Shown piece after piece: positions 1 through 5,258 of a stretch of DNA of 5,258 nucleotides. Made by a program: the position numbers and the translations under genes. The notes beneath the pieces were generated by a model. That model ran no database searches. It had not been told where the DNA came from and saw only the letters and a list, made by a program, of their open reading frames with translations. Within the stretch, counting starts at the first letter, position 1. Each line of letters opens with the position of its first letter. This DNA comes from DATEMK01 sp035275625 (GTDB taxonomy: Bacteria > Bacteroidota > Bacteroidia > AKYH767-A > OLB10): assembly GCA_035275625.1 (NCBI GenBank), contig DATEMK010000165.1, positions 1-5,258 of the forward strand, read 5' to 3'.

Positions 1-331
1 ATGAAAAGAGGAGGGAAGGAGAATAAAGAAAAATGAGTATTGAAAAAAGAAAGGCTGAATAATAAATTTTTAAGAGCAAATGCAGGTTGCTTCTCACCAT
101 CATTCCTGCAATGGTTAGCCCAAAACAAAAGAAAATTAAAAATAAATTTCCCGAAGTTGCCTTAAAGAAAACGAAAGACAGCAGGTAAGAAACTAAAAAA
201 ACTGCATGAAAAATAATTATCTTTTTTTTCCAGGAGTTATTAATTCTTTTGCTGAAAATCATCCCCACAAGAGAAATAACTAAAGAAAGAATGTAAGCGA
301 TGATAGCAGTAATTAATAGCCCGGCTGACAT
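1..331 (-). CDS. Multi-pass membrane protein, unidentified, 3' part missing
   Basis: An open frame begins at an ATG at 331 and runs without a stop through 110 codons to the left edge, so the C-terminus lies outside the window. The visible protein is strongly hydrophobic, with about four membrane segments at residues 3-26, 38-56, 61-79 and 85-104. A positively charged loop between the first two (SKRINNSWKKK) suggests that loop is cytoplasmic. I recognise no catalytic motif and cannot assign a family. It follows the glycosyltransferase stop by 74 bp on the same strand, so it could be co-transcribed and share a role in envelope glycan work, but that is only positional inference. There is no Shine-Dalgarno sequence; an 8-bp tandem repeat lies 12 bp upstream of the start. 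Sustained hydrophobicity over 110 codons makes a chance ORF unlikely. Confidence 0.72.
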   Translation of the reverse strand, partial: MSAGLLITAIIAYILSLVISLVGMIFSKRINNSWKKKIIIFHAVFLVSYLLSFVFFKATSGNLFLIFFCFGLTIAGMMVRSNLHLLLKIYYSAFLFSILIFLYSPSLLFS

Positions 332-343
332 TTATATTATTAA

Positions 344-367
344 AAATTGATAAATTGCTAAATTGTT
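344..367. repeat. Three-unit 8-bp tandem repeat (AAATTGNT)
   Basis: Three consecutive 8-bp units read AAATTGAT, AAATTGCT and AAATTGTT, differing only at the seventh base. The repeat occupies the short gap between the glycosyltransferase stop and the start of the membrane protein gene, and would lie in the 5' leader of the latter. Its role is unknown. It may simply be a low-complexity microsatellite. Confidence 0.75.
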
Positions 368-405
368 AATGGGTCGGCTTTTAATTACTTTATCACTTCA
401 CCACA

Positions 406-2391
406 TCAGACTATTCTTCCCAGATTTTTTAACCCTTTGGTAAAAATCCTTAAATCTGTGTAAACAGAATATTCTTTTGCATACAAAACATTTAACCTGC
501 TTACTGTACTTTCATCCAGGTTGGTTTTCTTCAGGGAATCAAGCGGGGTGAGCACTCCTTTTTTATAAGAGCTGCTTTTTCCGGGAGTTGAATTGCCTGT
601 ATAACCCTGGGCCAGTCCCACCCACGATTGTTTCCCTGCAAATACTTTTAGCCAGTTGCTCAGCATGCCGCTGAAATCTTTTACAATAAAAATAAGCACG
701 GGTGAAAGTACCAGGATGGATACACACAGAGAAAAATCAAGCAATCGCTTGTTGCGTTTATTTGCAGGAGTGGTCATGGCATTAATGTCCACAAAATATA
801 AATCTCCCTGGTCATTAATTGAATTGCTGCCTATGATGTAAAGACTTTCAGGAGGAGCGATTTTATATTCCACGTTCATCCGGCTGACCGATTGCATCTG
901 CTGAATAATCTGTTGTGCCGAAATATCTTTTGCACAAAATATAATTTCATTCACATCATACACTTCTATAATTTCATTTAATTGCACAATGGTGCCTAAA
1001 GAATATTCGGAAATCTTTGAGGGGTTGTTCGCCATGCCATTTCCAATTGTATTTACAAATCCAATGAAATTGATATTAGTGCCTGATAAATTCAAAACCG
1101 ATAAAACTCTTTTTCCTTCATCGGCATCACCAACAATGATGGTTCTTTTTTTATCATCGCTCTTGACTTTAAACTTTTTTATTCCTGTAAAATTTAAGAC
1201 CAGGCGTAAAGCAGAAGACGAAAGCGAAGCCCATACTGTTCCCAGCAAAATCAGTGCACGTGAAAAGCGGTAATGTTCAGGGAGCAATGCATACACAACA
1301 AGAATAAAAACGGCTCCTGTAAAAATGCCGCGGATAATTTTTGAAATGCGAATGGGTTTATCATAGCCACCGCTCAGGTAAACTGAAAATATCCAAATGA
1401 GAATATAAACAGGCACCACAATATTCATGAACAAAGGGGGATAATGCAATGCTTTTACAGAAGTTTCCCAATATGATTTAAGCAGGTACATTCCCGCATA
1501 AAACAGCAATGCATCACAAAACGGAAGAAAAAGTTTTTGAATAAAACGGGTAACAATTGCAGCGCCTGCACGAACATAAATGGCAAAGCTGATGAGGAAG
1601 GAAAAAAGCCGCGCACTGCTTTGGGAAAAATGTTTGAATGCAAAAATCATCATTGCTTTGTAAAACACCATCACATAATTCACACTGCTCTTTTTTGTAC
1701 TTTCTCCCTTGTAATGAATAATCCTGGTTTCAGGGAAATAATAATTTTTATAACCGGCTTTAATAATGCGGTAAGAAATATCAATATCTTCTCCATACAT
1801 GAAAAATGTTTCATCCAGCAAACCTGTTTTATCAAGCGCAGTTTTTCTCAGCAGCATAAAGGCGCCAGAAAGCACTTCCACCTCTGCTGTTTTATTTTTA
1901 TCCAGGAAACCCAAATGATATTTTCCAAATATTTTTGATTTAGGAAACAAGGCTGACAAACCGAATATTTTATAAAACGCAACAGAAGGGGTCGGTAACC
2001 CGCGTTTTGATTCGGGAAGAAAATTTCCTTTGCCATCAATCATGTGTACACCCAAACCGCCAGCACCAGGATGTGCATCCATGAATGAAATTACTTTTTT
2101 AAAAGTATCTTCTTCAACAACAGTGTCCGGGTTGAGAAGGAGAACATATTCACCGTTGGCAATTTTTATTGCCTGGTTATTGGCTTTTGAAAAACCCTGG
2201 TTGGTTTCGTTGGCGATGAGTTTTACGGATGGAAATTTTTCTTCCATCATTTCCACAGACCCGTCAACGGAATTATTGTCAACTACAAAAACTTCTGTAT
2301 TGATTTCCGGCAATGCTTTGAAAACAGAATGCAGGCATTGTTCAAGAAAAAATTTGACATTGTAGTTTACGATTACAATGGAAAGTTTCAA
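406..2391 (-). CDS. GT2 glycosyltransferase fused to a degenerate polyprenyl glycosylphosphotransferase-like region
   Basis: The 661-residue protein has three parts. Residues 1-235 form a family-2 (GT-A fold) glycosyltransferase of the rhamnosyltransferase-like type: SIVIVNYN at the N-terminus, the nucleotide-binding VVDNNSVDGS (36-45), the DxD-equivalent NPDT (87-90), SGAFMLLRK (175-183) and the acidic pair of YGEDIDISYR (199-208). About five hydrophobic segments follow (roughly 261-281, 287-305, 321-340, 352-371, 377-397). A Rossmann-like domain then begins with RTIIVGDADEGKRVL (416-430), as in the CoA_binding_3 region of WbaP-type enzymes. The tail (546-661) keeps KRLLDFSL, GKQSWVG, KGVLTPL and YSVYTDLRIF, which resemble the edges of a bacterial sugar-transferase domain, but the KFRSM-like and DELPQ catalytic stretch is missing. 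It likely adds a sugar to a lipid-linked surface glycan at the inner membrane; donor and acceptor are unknown. The start is TTG: an in-frame TAA lies three codons upstream and the first internal Met (48) is beyond the first motifs. Confidence 0.92.
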   Translation of the reverse strand: MKLSIVIVNYNVKFFLEQCLHSVFKALPEINTEVFVVDNNSVDGSVEMMEEKFPSVKLIANETNQGFSKANNQAIKIANGEYVLLLNPDTVVEEDTFKKVISFMDAHPGAGGLGVHMIDGKGNFLPESKRGLPTPSVAFYKIFGLSALFPKSKIFGKYHLGFLDKNKTAEVEVLSGAFMLLRKTALDKTGLLDETFFMYGEDIDISYRIIKAGYKNYYFPETRIIHYKGESTKKSSVNYVMVFYKAMMIFAFKHFSQSSARLFSFLISFAIYVRAGAAIVTRFIQKLFLPFCDALLFYAGMYLLKSYWETSVKALHYPPLFMNIVVPVYILIWIFSVYLSGGYDKPIRISKIIRGIFTGAVFILVVYALLPEHYRFSRALILLGTVWASLSSSALRLVLNFTGIKKFKVKSDDKKRTIIVGDADEGKRVLSVLNLSGTNINFIGFVNTIGNGMANNPSKISEYSLGTIVQLNEIIEVYDVNEIIFCAKDISAQQIIQQMQSVSRMNVEYKIAPPESLYIIGSNSINDQGDLYFVDINAMTTPANKRNKRLLDFSLCVSILVLSPVLIFIVKDFSGMLSNWLKVFAGKQSWVGLAQGYTGNSTPGKSSSYKKGVLTPLDSLKKTNLDESTVSRLNVLYAKEYSVYTDLRIFTKGLKNLGRIV

Positions 2392-2425
2392 GCAGTTTTA
2401 ATTTGGAATATAAAATTCAAATCTC

Positions 2426-2463
2426 AGTTGTCATTCAGGAGGAAACTTTTTACATGTTATCAC
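2426..2463 (+). repeat. Left arm of 38-bp inverted repeat bracketing the GIY-YIG gene
   Basis: This segment begins AGTTGTCATTCAGGAGG and is the reverse complement of 2795-2832 at 36 of 38 positions. The outer 29 bp (2426-2454) match perfectly, followed by nine bases with two mismatches. It lies 34 bp from the glycosyltransferase start. The GIY-YIG stop codon (2450-2452) and its last three codons fall inside this arm, so the arm is partly coding on the minus strand. Confidence 0.95.
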
Positions 2464-2773
2464 CGCCACTCAATTCAAAGCGCACAGCAATAAAATTCAA
2501 ATTAGGATTTTCACTTTTAATGAAAGCAATTTTTTTCTCCCTCGATAAATCTTTTATTTCTTTTTCTCGTTCAATCGCCACATTAACATCTGAAAATCTT
2601 TCAAAGTAAATTAATTTGTAACAATAATATTTCCCGGCAAATGTTTTCGGCTTTCCGCGATTTTCATAATGCTCTTTCATCCTTCTTTCCAAATCATTGG
2701 TGACCCCTGTGTAGAATGTTGTCTTTCCTGGATTACAGGTGGTGATGTAAGTGAAATAGTTATGGTCGCGCAT
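2450..2773 (-). CDS. Small GIY-YIG nuclease-family protein
   Basis: The 107-residue single-domain protein resembles the UvrC N-terminal, YhbQ/UPF0213-type GIY-YIG fold. Motifs are visible in order: the first strand YFTYIT (6-11) in place of GIY, FYTGVTNDLERRMKEH (20-35) carrying the YIG-equivalent YTG, an arginine at 30-31 and His35, then the metal-binding glutamate region AIEREKEIK (66-74). Length and motif spacing suit an intact domain with no added DNA-binding region. Proteins of this group are annotated as DNA endonucleases, but most are uncharacterised. The ATG at 2773 precedes the conserved strand by five codons. The gene lies between recR and the glycosyltransferase on their strand, and is bracketed by a 38-bp inverted repeat that contains its stop codon. 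A role in moving or maintaining that repeat is possible but unproven; simple DNA repair is the alternative. Confidence 0.93.
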   Translation of the reverse strand: MRDHNYFTYITTCNPGKTTFYTGVTNDLERRMKEHYENRGKPKTFAGKYYCYKLIYFERFSDVNVAIEREKEIKDLSREKKIAFIKSENPNLNFIAVRFELSGGDNM

Positions 2774-2794
2774 CGCGTATTAAAATTAGATTTA

Positions 2795-2832
2795 GTGGTA
2801 ACTTGTAAAAAGTTTCCTCCTGAATGACAACT
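2795..2832 (-). repeat. Right arm of 38-bp inverted repeat bracketing the GIY-YIG gene
   Basis: This is the inverted partner of 2426-2463 (29 bp perfect from 2804 to 2832; 36 of 38 overall). It lies between the recR stop codon, five bases away, and the GIY-YIG start, 21 bases downstream on the minus strand. Read inward from the recR side it carries TCATTCAGGAGG, the same orientation relative to the cassette interior as the left arm. Confidence 0.95.
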
Positions 2833-2837
2833 CCGGG

Positions 2838-3458
2838 TTACTTTACGAGTGAATTTTCATAAGGTGTACGATTAATTATCGAGCGTCCTAAAGTAATTTC
2901 ATCTGCATATTCTAATTCTCCTCCAATGGCAATTCCGCGCGCTATAGTAGAAATCTTAACGTCAAAAGGTTTAAGTTTTTTATAGAGATAAAATACCGTA
3001 GTGTCGCCTTCCATGGTAGTGCTTAATGCCATGATCACTTCGTCAATAGTTCCGCTGAGCGCCTTTTCCAATAGACTTTCAATATTCAATTGCGAAGGGC
3101 CAATGCCTTCCATCGGGCTGATAATTCCCCCGAGAACATGGTACAGTCCTGTATATTGATTGGTATTTTCAACGGCAAGAACATCACGGATGTCTTCCAC
3201 CACGCAAACAATATTCTTATCGCGTTTTGGATTGGAACAGATGTTACAGATTTCTGTTTCCGAAATATTGTTGCAGCTTTTACAATAATTAATATTTGTA
3301 CGCAGGCGTATGATGGTGTTTCCAAATTGTTCAATCTCCGCGGCAGGACGCTTTAATAATGACAAAACAAGCCGCAATGCAGTTTTTCTGCCAATGCCCG
3401 GAAGGGCTGCAAATTCATTGACAGCATCTTCCAGGAGTTTTGAGCTGTAAGTGTTCAA
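2838..3458 (-). CDS. recR: Recombination mediator protein RecR
   Basis: The 206-residue protein is a standard-length RecR, which works with RecO (and RecF) to load RecA onto SSB-coated single-stranded DNA during gap repair. Domains appear in order: an N-terminal helix-hairpin-helix with LPGIGRKTALRLVLSLL (19-35), a four-cysteine zinc site (C59, C62, C71, C74), a Toprim domain from about 82 with VVEDIRDVLAVE (86-97), GGIISPMEGIGP (110-121) and STTMEGDTT (146-154), and the C-terminal ARGIAIGGELEYADEITLGRS (173-193). All expected motifs are present, so it should be functional. The start is TTG: an in-frame TAA lies two codons upstream, and SSKLLEDAVNEF matches the family N-terminus. The next Met is at residue 116. 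A TAACTTTG box about 50 bp upstream is a plausible promoter. Confidence 0.97.
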   Translation of the reverse strand: MNTYSSKLLEDAVNEFAALPGIGRKTALRLVLSLLKRPAAEIEQFGNTIIRLRTNINYCKSCNNISETEICNICSNPKRDKNIVCVVEDIRDVLAVENTNQYTGLYHVLGGIISPMEGIGPSQLNIESLLEKALSGTIDEVIMALSTTMEGDTTVFYLYKKLKPFDVKISTIARGIAIGGELEYADEITLGRSIINRTPYENSLVK

Positions 3459-3474
3459 AGGTTAACGTTTATTT

Positions 3475-3499
3475 ATCCCGGCCCGGTAGTTATCGGGAT
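3475..3499. repeat. CCCG...CGGG palindrome in the recR leader
   Basis: Two overlapping stems are possible. One is ATCCCG (3475-3480) with CGGGAT (3494-3499). The other is CCCGGTA (3482-3488) with TATCGGG (3491-3497), which has one mismatch or wobble and a 2-base loop. It lies between the proposed recR promoter and start codon, so it would be in the recR 5' leader. From memory, CCCGATAACTATCGGG-like palindromes recur between Bacteroidota genes; this was not checked. Confidence 0.6.
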
Positions 3500-3510
3500 T
3501 CGGGAAAGTT

Positions 3511-3542
3511 CAAAGTTAGTGTTTAGATTGAATTTGTTGAAA
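3511..3542 (-). promoter_or_regulatory. Possible recR promoter (Bacteroidota type)
   Basis: On the minus strand TAACTTTG (3518-3511) matches the Bacteroidota -7 consensus TAnnTTTG exactly. A TTTC (3542-3539), one base off the -33 TTTG box, lies 20 bases upstream. Transcription would start near 3504, giving a leader of roughly 45 bases that includes the palindrome. The match is by eye and the -33 box is imperfect. Confidence 0.45.
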
Positions 3543-3684
3543 ATTGATTTCTACATTCCATTGTTCAAAACGTAAATTTATTTCAAACATTTTGTTTTTC
3601 CATTTGTTTTACCTTGCGCATCTCAAATAAAACACATTCCGTTATTCATAAATTCGTAAAAACATTTGTAATTGGCCGGGAATC

Positions 3685-3782
3685 CTAAATCGTAAATCGC
3701 AAATCCTAAATCCTAAATCCTAAATCCTAAATCCTAAATCCTAAATCGCAAATCCTAAATCCTAAATCCTAAATCGTAAATC
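3685..3782. repeat. 14-unit, 7-bp tandem array (NNAAATC) before the symporter start
   Basis: Fourteen uninterrupted 7-bp units all end in AAATC; only the first two bases vary. In order the dinucleotides are CT, GT, GC, six CT, GC, three CT, GT, giving ten CT, two GT and two GC units. A partial AATC precedes the array at 3681. It ends 5 bp before the symporter ATG and so lies in its 5' leader or over its promoter. The 7-bp period puts a TAA in every frame within 21 bp, so it is not a coding extension. Such arrays can change length by slippage. Confidence 0.97.
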
Positions 3783-3787
3783 TTTCC

Positions 3788-5254
3788 ATGTCTTCCACAA
3801 TAATTCTCCTCATCGTAGCAGCTTATTTTATCCTGCTGCTCGCCATGGCTTTTTACACATCGCGCGGGGCGGATAATGAGTCATTTTTTATCGGTAAAAG
3901 AAAATCGAACTGGATGCTGGTGGCTTATGGTATGATCGGAACTTCCTTAAGCGGGGTCACTTTTATGAGCGTTCCCGGTGAAGTGATGGCAAAACATTTT
4001 ACCTATATGCAGGTCGTGGTCGGGTATTTCATCGGCTACATAGTTGTTGCATTTGTTTTGCTGCCTTTATATTACAGGCTCCATTTAACTTCTATTTACT
4101 CTTATTTGAAAAACAGGTTCGGAACAATATCCTATAAAACAGGCGCATCGTTTTTCCTGCTTTCACGTACTTTAGGCGCATCCATCCGGATTTATCTTGT
4201 CCTGATCGTGCTGCAGCATTTTTTATTAGACGGAGTAGGCGTTCCTTATTTTGTAACCGTATTTATTATTCTCCTCATGATTTTGCTGTATACTTTTAAA
4301 GGCGGAGTAAAAACAATTGTGTGGACCGATACGCTTCAGACAACAGGGATGATCCTTGCATTGGTGGTCACTATTTTTCTTATCAGCAGCGAACTGCATT
4401 TTTCTTTTTCTCAGCTGTTTGGTGCAATAACCGCTAAAGGATACACAGAGACATTTCAGCTCGATGACTGGAAGGCAAACAACTATTTTATAAAACATAT
4501 CCTCGGAGGAGCCTTTGTAACCATAACAATGACCGGCATGGACCAGGAAATGATGCAAAAAAATATTTCGGTCAACACGGTTGGAAATTCCCAGAAAAAT
4601 ATGCTGGTGTTCAGCGTAATTCTTGTTGCAGTAAACATGTTGTTTCTCATTCTTGGCGGTGCATTGTATGTGTATGCTGAAACAAAAGGCATTGCGCTTC
4701 CCGCAAAAAGCGATGAAACATTTCCGATGATTGCCATAAATTATTTACCGCCCATCGCAGGTTTAATATTTATCATTGGATTGATCTCTGCATTGTTCCC
4801 CAGCGCTGATGGCGCGCTCACTGCACTTACATCTTCTTTCTGCATTGACATTCTCGGCTTGAAAGAAAGAAATGATTGGGCTGATGCTAAGAAAGCGCAT
4901 GTCAGAAAAACAGTTCACTTAACCATCACCGCCATCTTTTTTATCCTTATTCTGCTCTATCAGAAATTAATCGAAGCCTCGGTAATTTCTACCATCTTAA
5001 AAATTGCCAGCTATACTTACGGGCCGCTGCTCGGGCTCTTTGCTTTCGGGGTGCTTACCAAAAGAAAAGTGAATGATTCCTTTTTGATACCGGTCATTTG
5101 TGTGATGTCACCCGCAATATGCTGGCTGCTCGCTGCCAATTCACAAACTTTGTTTAATGGCTACTCTTTCGGATTTGAATTATTAATGTTGAACGGAGCA
5201 ATTACGTTTTTGGGATTATGTTTGGTTTCGCGCAAGGGAATTGAGAACCGATAA
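3788..5254 (+). CDS. Sodium:solute symporter (SSS family), substrate unknown
   Basis: The 488-residue protein has about 13 hydrophobic segments, the usual topology of SSS (PutP/SGLT-like, LeuT-fold) inner-membrane transporters that use the sodium gradient to import a solute. Family marks include the N-terminal helix followed by FFIGKRKSNWMLVAYGMIGT (33-52), the FKGGVKTIVWTDTLQTTGM signature (170-188) and ISALFPSADGALTALTSSF (333-351), which corresponds to the helix that helps form the Na2 sodium site in vSGLT and PutP. There Pro338 seems to occupy the first of the two hydroxyl positions, with Ser339 retained. The substrate cannot be read from the sequence; sugars, amino acids and organic acids are all possible. 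The ATG at 3788 fits the family N-terminus and is only 5 bp after a tandem array, with no Shine-Dalgarno. The gene is complete, ending at TAA, and is divergent from recR. Confidence 0.93.
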   Translation: MSSTIILLIVAAYFILLLAMAFYTSRGADNESFFIGKRKSNWMLVAYGMIGTSLSGVTFMSVPGEVMAKHFTYMQVVVGYFIGYIVVAFVLLPLYYRLHLTSIYSYLKNRFGTISYKTGASFFLLSRTLGASIRIYLVLIVLQHFLLDGVGVPYFVTVFIILLMILLYTFKGGVKTIVWTDTLQTTGMILALVVTIFLISSELHFSFSQLFGAITAKGYTETFQLDDWKANNYFIKHILGGAFVTITMTGMDQEMMQKNISVNTVGNSQKNMLVFSVILVAVNMLFLILGGALYVYAETKGIALPAKSDETFPMIAINYLPPIAGLIFIIGLISALFPSADGALTALTSSFCIDILGLKERNDWADAKKAHVRKTVHLTITAIFFILILLYQKLIEASVISTILKIASYTYGPLLGLFAFGVLTKRKVNDSFLIPVICVMSPAICWLLAANSQTLFNGYSFGFELLMLNGAITFLGLCLVSRKGIENR

Positions 5255-5258
5255 AAAA

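Larger units (their letters stand above)
2426..2832 (-). mobile_element. Candidate inverted-repeat-bounded GIY-YIG cassette (407 bp)
   Basis: Two near-identical 38-bp arms in inverted orientation enclose a 331-bp interior containing almost all of one GIY-YIG gene and nothing else. The segment sits between recR and the glycosyltransferase, both on the same strand; without it the two genes would be separated by only 39 bp. Ends, gene content and position are what an inserted nuclease cassette would show. I see no target-site duplication: the flanks are ...AAATCTC on the left and CCGGGTT... on the right. No DDE or HUH transposase is present. Mobility is inferred. The alternative is a long-lived local gene with a regulatory inverted repeat. 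Confidence 0.42.
3459..3787. other. Divergent intergenic region between recR and the symporter gene
   Basis: This 329-bp gap holds no convincing ORF. On the recR side are a palindrome in the leader and a TAACTTTG box. On the symporter side is a 98-bp 7-bp-unit tandem array ending 5 bp before the ATG. The AT-rich middle (about 3540-3665) has near matches to TAnnTTTG on the plus strand (TAAATTTA at 3573, TAAATTCG at 3649), but neither has a well-spaced TTTG box, so I do not name a symporter promoter. There is no Shine-Dalgarno sequence before either gene. Confidence 0.8.

Noticed and set aside
332..405. Terminator after the glycosyltransferase
   Set aside because: No GC-rich stem followed by a T-run is visible on the minus strand in this gap.
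989..1273. Plus-strand ORF of 94 codons inside the glycosyltransferase gene
   Set aside because: It is antisense to well-conserved coding sequence, has low-complexity composition and no recognisable domain. The same holds for the plus-strand frames at 656-841, 1537-1938 and 2030-2365.
2409..2502. 13-bp direct repeat ATAAAATTCAAAT near 2409 and again near 2490
   Set aside because: One copy is inside the GIY-YIG coding sequence and the other outside the cassette. It is AT-rich and short enough to be chance, and does not mark both ends of the element, so it is not a target-site duplication.
2403..2609. Plus-strand ORF crossing the left arm, with AGGAGG before an ATG at 2454
   Set aside because: It is antisense to the GIY-YIG gene, its product has no domain, and the AGGAGG belongs to the inverted repeat. 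The other genes here do not use such sites.
2781..2788. TAATTTTA as a -7 box for the GIY-YIG gene
   Set aside because: It lies only about 8 bases before the ATG, misses the consensus at the last base and lacks a good TTTG box upstream.
3090..3356. Plus-strand ORF of 88 codons opposite recR
   Set aside because: It is a shadow of the conserved zinc-site and Toprim coding sequence, with no family match that I recognise.
3685..3782. CRISPR array or telomere-type repeat
   Set aside because: The units are 7 bp with no spacers, so it is not CRISPR. The sequence is close to, but not the same as, the plant-type CCCTAAA telomere unit, and the surrounding genes are bacterial.
4226..4558. Minus-strand ORFs at 4226-4558 and 4483-4737
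   Set aside because: They lie within the symporter gene on the opposite strand, are rich in Cys, His and Lys from reversed hydrophobic codons, and show no domain.

Overview
The window looks like chromosomal DNA from a member of the Bacteroidota, probably uncultured or poorly sampled. The composition is AT-rich. Genes lack Shine-Dalgarno leaders, and a match to the Bacteroidota -7 box (TAnnTTTG) lies upstream of recR. The proteins resemble those of this phylum, and AT-rich tandem repeats sit just upstream of start codons. This placement is inferred from sequence character, not from a search.

Layout: four genes lie on the minus strand, read right to left. They are recR (3458-2838), a small GIY-YIG nuclease-family gene (2773-2450), a fused family-2 glycosyltransferase (2391-406) and the 5' part of a multi-pass membrane protein that runs off the left edge (331-1). 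A sodium:solute symporter gene (3788-5254) is transcribed divergently from recR and fills the right side. About 330 bp lie between recR and the symporter. That gap holds a plausible recR promoter, a CCCG...CGGG palindrome in the recR leader, and a 14-unit, 7-bp tandem array that stops 5 bp before the symporter ATG.

The most unusual structure is at 2426-2832. The GIY-YIG gene is bracketed by 38-bp inverted repeats (29 bp perfect, 36 of 38 overall) placed tightly between recR and the glycosyltransferase. Removing the bracketed segment would leave recR and the glycosyltransferase 39 bp apart. This suggests a compact 407-bp cassette inserted between two genes. It could be a nuclease-linked repeat element, comparable in logic to REP/RAYT systems, but mobility is an inference.

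The glycosyltransferase is also unusual. An intact GT2 domain is followed by membrane helices, a Rossmann-like domain and a shortened phosphoglycosyltransferase-like tail that appears to lack the catalytic Asp-Glu segment. Both recR and the glycosyltransferase start at TTG. The genes do not form one obvious pathway: recR is DNA repair, the glycosyltransferase is surface-glycan synthesis and the symporter is nutrient uptake.
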